Assembly (NCBI RefSeq): GCF_900095265.1
Contig: NZ_LT607661.1
Span: forward strand, 140,091 to 191,470
Length of the DNA: 51,380 nt
Source of the DNA: Janthinobacterium sp. UMAB-56
GTDB taxonomy: Bacteria > Pseudomonadota > Gammaproteobacteria > Burkholderiales > Burkholderiaceae_D
Direction: 5' to 3'
Both the position numbers and the translations under genes were made by a program. The notes beneath the pieces were generated by a model that had not been told where the DNA came from, made no database searches, and saw only the letters and a list, made by a program, of their open reading frames with translations. Positions within the stretch are counted from its first letter, which is position 1; each line of letters begins with the position of its first letter. Below, one piece after another: positions 49,662-51,380 of the stretch.

Positions 49662-50945
49662 TTATTTGGACAGTTGATATGGCACTTCGATCACGGCGCA
49701 CACGCCGGACGGTTGATTTGGCGTAATGGTCAGGCTGCCCTGATCGCCATGCAGCAGCTTCAGGCGCTCGCGGATGGTGGGCAAGCCCAGTCCCGTGCCA
49801 TCGCTGGGCACCACGCCAAAGCCGAGGCCATCGTCGGTTACCGTCACACGCAGCTTGCTGTGCGCCACTTCCGCCACGATTCGCAGGGTGCCGCCTTCCG
49901 GTTTGACTTCCAGGCCGTGCTTGATGGCATTTTCCACCATCGATTGCAGCATCATGGGCGGGAAGGCGGCGCTGCGCAGGCCATCGGGAATCTGGAAATC
50001 GACGGTCAGGCGTTCTTCCATGCGCATCTTCAGCAAGTTCAAGTACGCTTGCACCATGTCCGCTTCGCGGCCCAGATTGGTAATCAGGGCGTTGTCGCGC
50101 ATTTGCGGCAGCACGGCGCGCAGGTACTGGATCAGGCTGCGCTGCATCTTGGCCGCGCGCGGAGGATCGACCTGGATCAGGTGCTCGACGGAGGCAAGTG
50201 TGTTGAACAGGAAGTGTGGCTCGACTTGCGCCTGCATCATCTGCATCTTCGCTTCGCTGAGCTGGCGCTGCATGGATTCGCGCTCGGCAGCCTCGTTTGC
50301 CGTGACAGTCTCCGCTTCGGCGCGTTTCTTGCCGCCGACCAGCGCCTTCATGGCAAACAGGGCCAATACCAATAGCGAGACAAAGCTCTTGAACCAGGTC
50401 GAGGCTTGCTGATGGTAGCGCGACACTTTTTGTTCTGCCGCATCATCGACCGCTTCTTCTATGGCGTTCGACAGCTCTTCACCGATTTGCGGCGGCAATT
50501 CAATGTGGACTTCTTCCCCTGACGCATTGGTGGTCACCGGATAGCTGGGTTTGGCGGGGGCGGCTGGTGGTTCCGGCGGTTCGGGCGGCACGGCATTGGC
50601 CTGTGCATCTGCCTCGGCTGCATCGCTGGCCACGTCGGCCGCGCTGGTGCGCCGGTTCTTGCTGTTGCGGGGATTGAAATGGATGCCCGTATCGTCGATC
50701 AGGATATTGGTTTCACCCGAACCCTTGCTGCTGCGTTTATGCGACTTGATGACCACTTCTTCGTCCGGGCTGGACGAGAACAGTTCATCTTGCAAAATGG
50801 AGCCGGCGATCAGGGCCAACGCGGCGAACAGGAAAAATTTCCACCAGGACAGCTGGGTGACCCACGTCGTCGTCGCGTCGAATGCCCGTTGCAACCAAGC
50901 GAGGATGGTTTTCAACAATTGGGGCAGGCTGGAAATCGGAAGCAT
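49662..50945 (-). CDS. LytS-type sensor histidine kinase with long linker
   Basis: The 427-residue kinase has a first membrane segment at about 35-52 and a second near 188-206. Between them lies a 130-residue loop, low-complexity and Pro/Ala/Glu-rich in the middle (PPEPPEPPAAPAKP). The rest is a His_kinase domain, with QAQVEPHFLFNTLASVEHLI carrying the phospho-acceptor His, and an HATPase module with GTGLGLPTIRERL. The loop is charged and probably disordered, not a folded sensor. It is transcribed with the LytTR regulator that follows after 68 bases. The 50946-51147 stretch to the rRNA promoter contains no other gene. Confidence 0.92.
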   Translation of the reverse strand: MLPISSLPQLLKTILAWLQRAFDATTTWVTQLSWWKFFLFAALALIAGSILQDELFSSSPDEEVVIKSHKRSSKGSGETNILIDDTGIHFNPRNSKNRRTSAADVASDAAEADAQANAVPPEPPEPPAAPAKPSYPVTTNASGEEVHIELPPQIGEELSNAIEEAVDDAAEQKVSRYHQQASTWFKSFVSLLVLALFAMKALVGGKKRAEAETVTANEAAERESMQRQLSEAKMQMMQAQVEPHFLFNTLASVEHLIQVDPPRAAKMQRSLIQYLRAVLPQMRDNALITNLGREADMVQAYLNLLKMRMEERLTVDFQIPDGLRSAAFPPMMLQSMVENAIKHGLEVKPEGGTLRIVAEVAHSKLRVTVTDDGLGFGVVPSDGTGLGLPTIRERLKLLHGDQGSLTITPNQPSGVCAVIEVPYQLSK

Positions 50946-51147
50946 GGGGGCACTTTCAAGTACAAGAGTTAATCGACGCAGCGGGCAAGTTTAACCCCTT
51001 GTTGAGTAGCGTCAGAGTCTGATGTTGCCACTGTGCCTAAAGACCACGAAACACGCCAGCCGATTGCGACAGGCTGCACTAAAAGGCGCTTGAAGTGAAG
51101 ACAAGGCTTGCTGGACGGTGAGGGCGGGCATTTGCGTAAAATAGCCC

Positions 51148-51176
51148 TTGCGAGGCGTGCGTGGCAGGGCTATAAT
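51148..51176 (+). promoter_or_regulatory. Strong promoter of an rRNA operon
   Basis: TTGCGA (51148-51153), a 17-base spacer and a perfect TATAAT (51171-51176) are followed by a C-rich discriminator. The predicted start is near 51183. The leader matches the rRNA type, so this is the main promoter of an rrn operon entering at the right edge. Confidence 0.85.
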
Positions 51177-51328
51177 TCGCCCCCTCGCTGAACGACGCAT
51201 GCAAATGCCGAGTAAAGCAGGGTGAAAAAAGAAGGTTGACGAAATGCTGCAAACGCTTCATACTCTTCCTTCTTCGCAGCTGACAAACACAACGCTTTGT
51301 CGATGGCGCGAAAGTAGCACTGAATACG

Positions 51329-51380
51329 GTTCTTTAACAATTAACAGTCGATAAGTGTGGACATTTGATGTAAGTGCAGC
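51329..51380 (+). other. rRNA operon leader with boxA antiterminator
   Basis: GTTCTTTAACAA (51329-51340) is the boxA element bound by NusB/S10. It is followed by AATTAACAGTCGATAAGTGT-type leader sequence, typical of betaproteobacterial rRNA operons. The mature 16S gene should begin shortly after the window end; none of it is present here. Confidence 0.85.

Noticed and set aside
1..51380. CRISPR arrays, tRNA genes, prophage or integrative elements
   Set aside because: No regularly spaced repeats, no cloverleaf-like segment, no integrase and no other insertion sequence were seen; the single IS4-family element is the only mobile DNA supported.

Overview
The window looks like a chromosomal segment of a GC-rich betaproteobacterium of the Oxalobacteraceae (Janthinobacterium, Duganella or Massilia type). 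This is inferred from protein character and gene order (rpsT divergent from murJ, cspA/clpS/clpA, pepA divergent from lptFG, a cysI-DUF934-cysHDN-cobA operon beside a CysB-type regulator, a PEP-CTERM protein) and from the rRNA leader at the right edge. No database search was possible. Almost all genes are vertical-type housekeeping or signalling genes; the only clear mobile element is one complete IS4-family insertion sequence.

Region 1 (1-5.2 kb): the distal part of a hybrid type IV pilus / type II secretion operon: PilN-like, PilO-like and PilP/GspC-like inner-membrane proteins, a lipoprotein secretin, two GspG-like pseudopilins and a third pseudopilin lacking the usual Glu5. ATPase and platform protein should lie to the left. 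Region 2 (5.2-7.5 kb): a PEP-CTERM protein gene behind a near-consensus sigma-54 promoter. Its terminator was split by an IS4-family element with 18-bp inverted repeats and an 11-bp target duplication. Region 3 (7.5-15.7 kb): murJ, rpsT, a small secreted repeat protein, an RluE-type pseudouridine synthase, icd, a cold-shock protein, clpS and clpA, then a ~100-bp imperfect palindrome.

Region 4 (15.8-29.2 kb): a large exported tricorn-like protease. After it comes a minus-strand run of PrpR-type sigma-54 activator, phytanoyl-CoA dioxygenase-like protein, alpha/beta hydrolase, LytS-type kinase and LytTR regulator. Divergent from prpR is a six-PAS GGDEF-EAL protein, convergent with xthA. Region 5 (29.2-37.4 kb): an AT-rich 569-bp gene-free stretch, small genes of limited annotation (unknown, DUF1653, CreA, lipoprotein), pepA, then lptF-lptG-CbiX-Stealth as a tightly packed operon and a polytopic membrane protein.

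Region 6 (37.6-46.3 kb): assimilatory sulfate reduction. CysND makes APS, CysH carries the cysteine pairs of an APS reductase, CysI reduces sulfite, and CobA makes the siroheme precursor. A TSUP-family permease and a CysB-type LysR regulator flank the operon, followed by a methyltransferase. The short CbiX chelatase 2 kb to the left could supply the last siroheme step. Region 7 (46.5-51.4 kb): a porin, a PAS/HisKA_3 kinase, a LytTR regulator with a LytS-type kinase, and finally the promoter and boxA leader of an rRNA operon whose 16S gene begins beyond the right edge.
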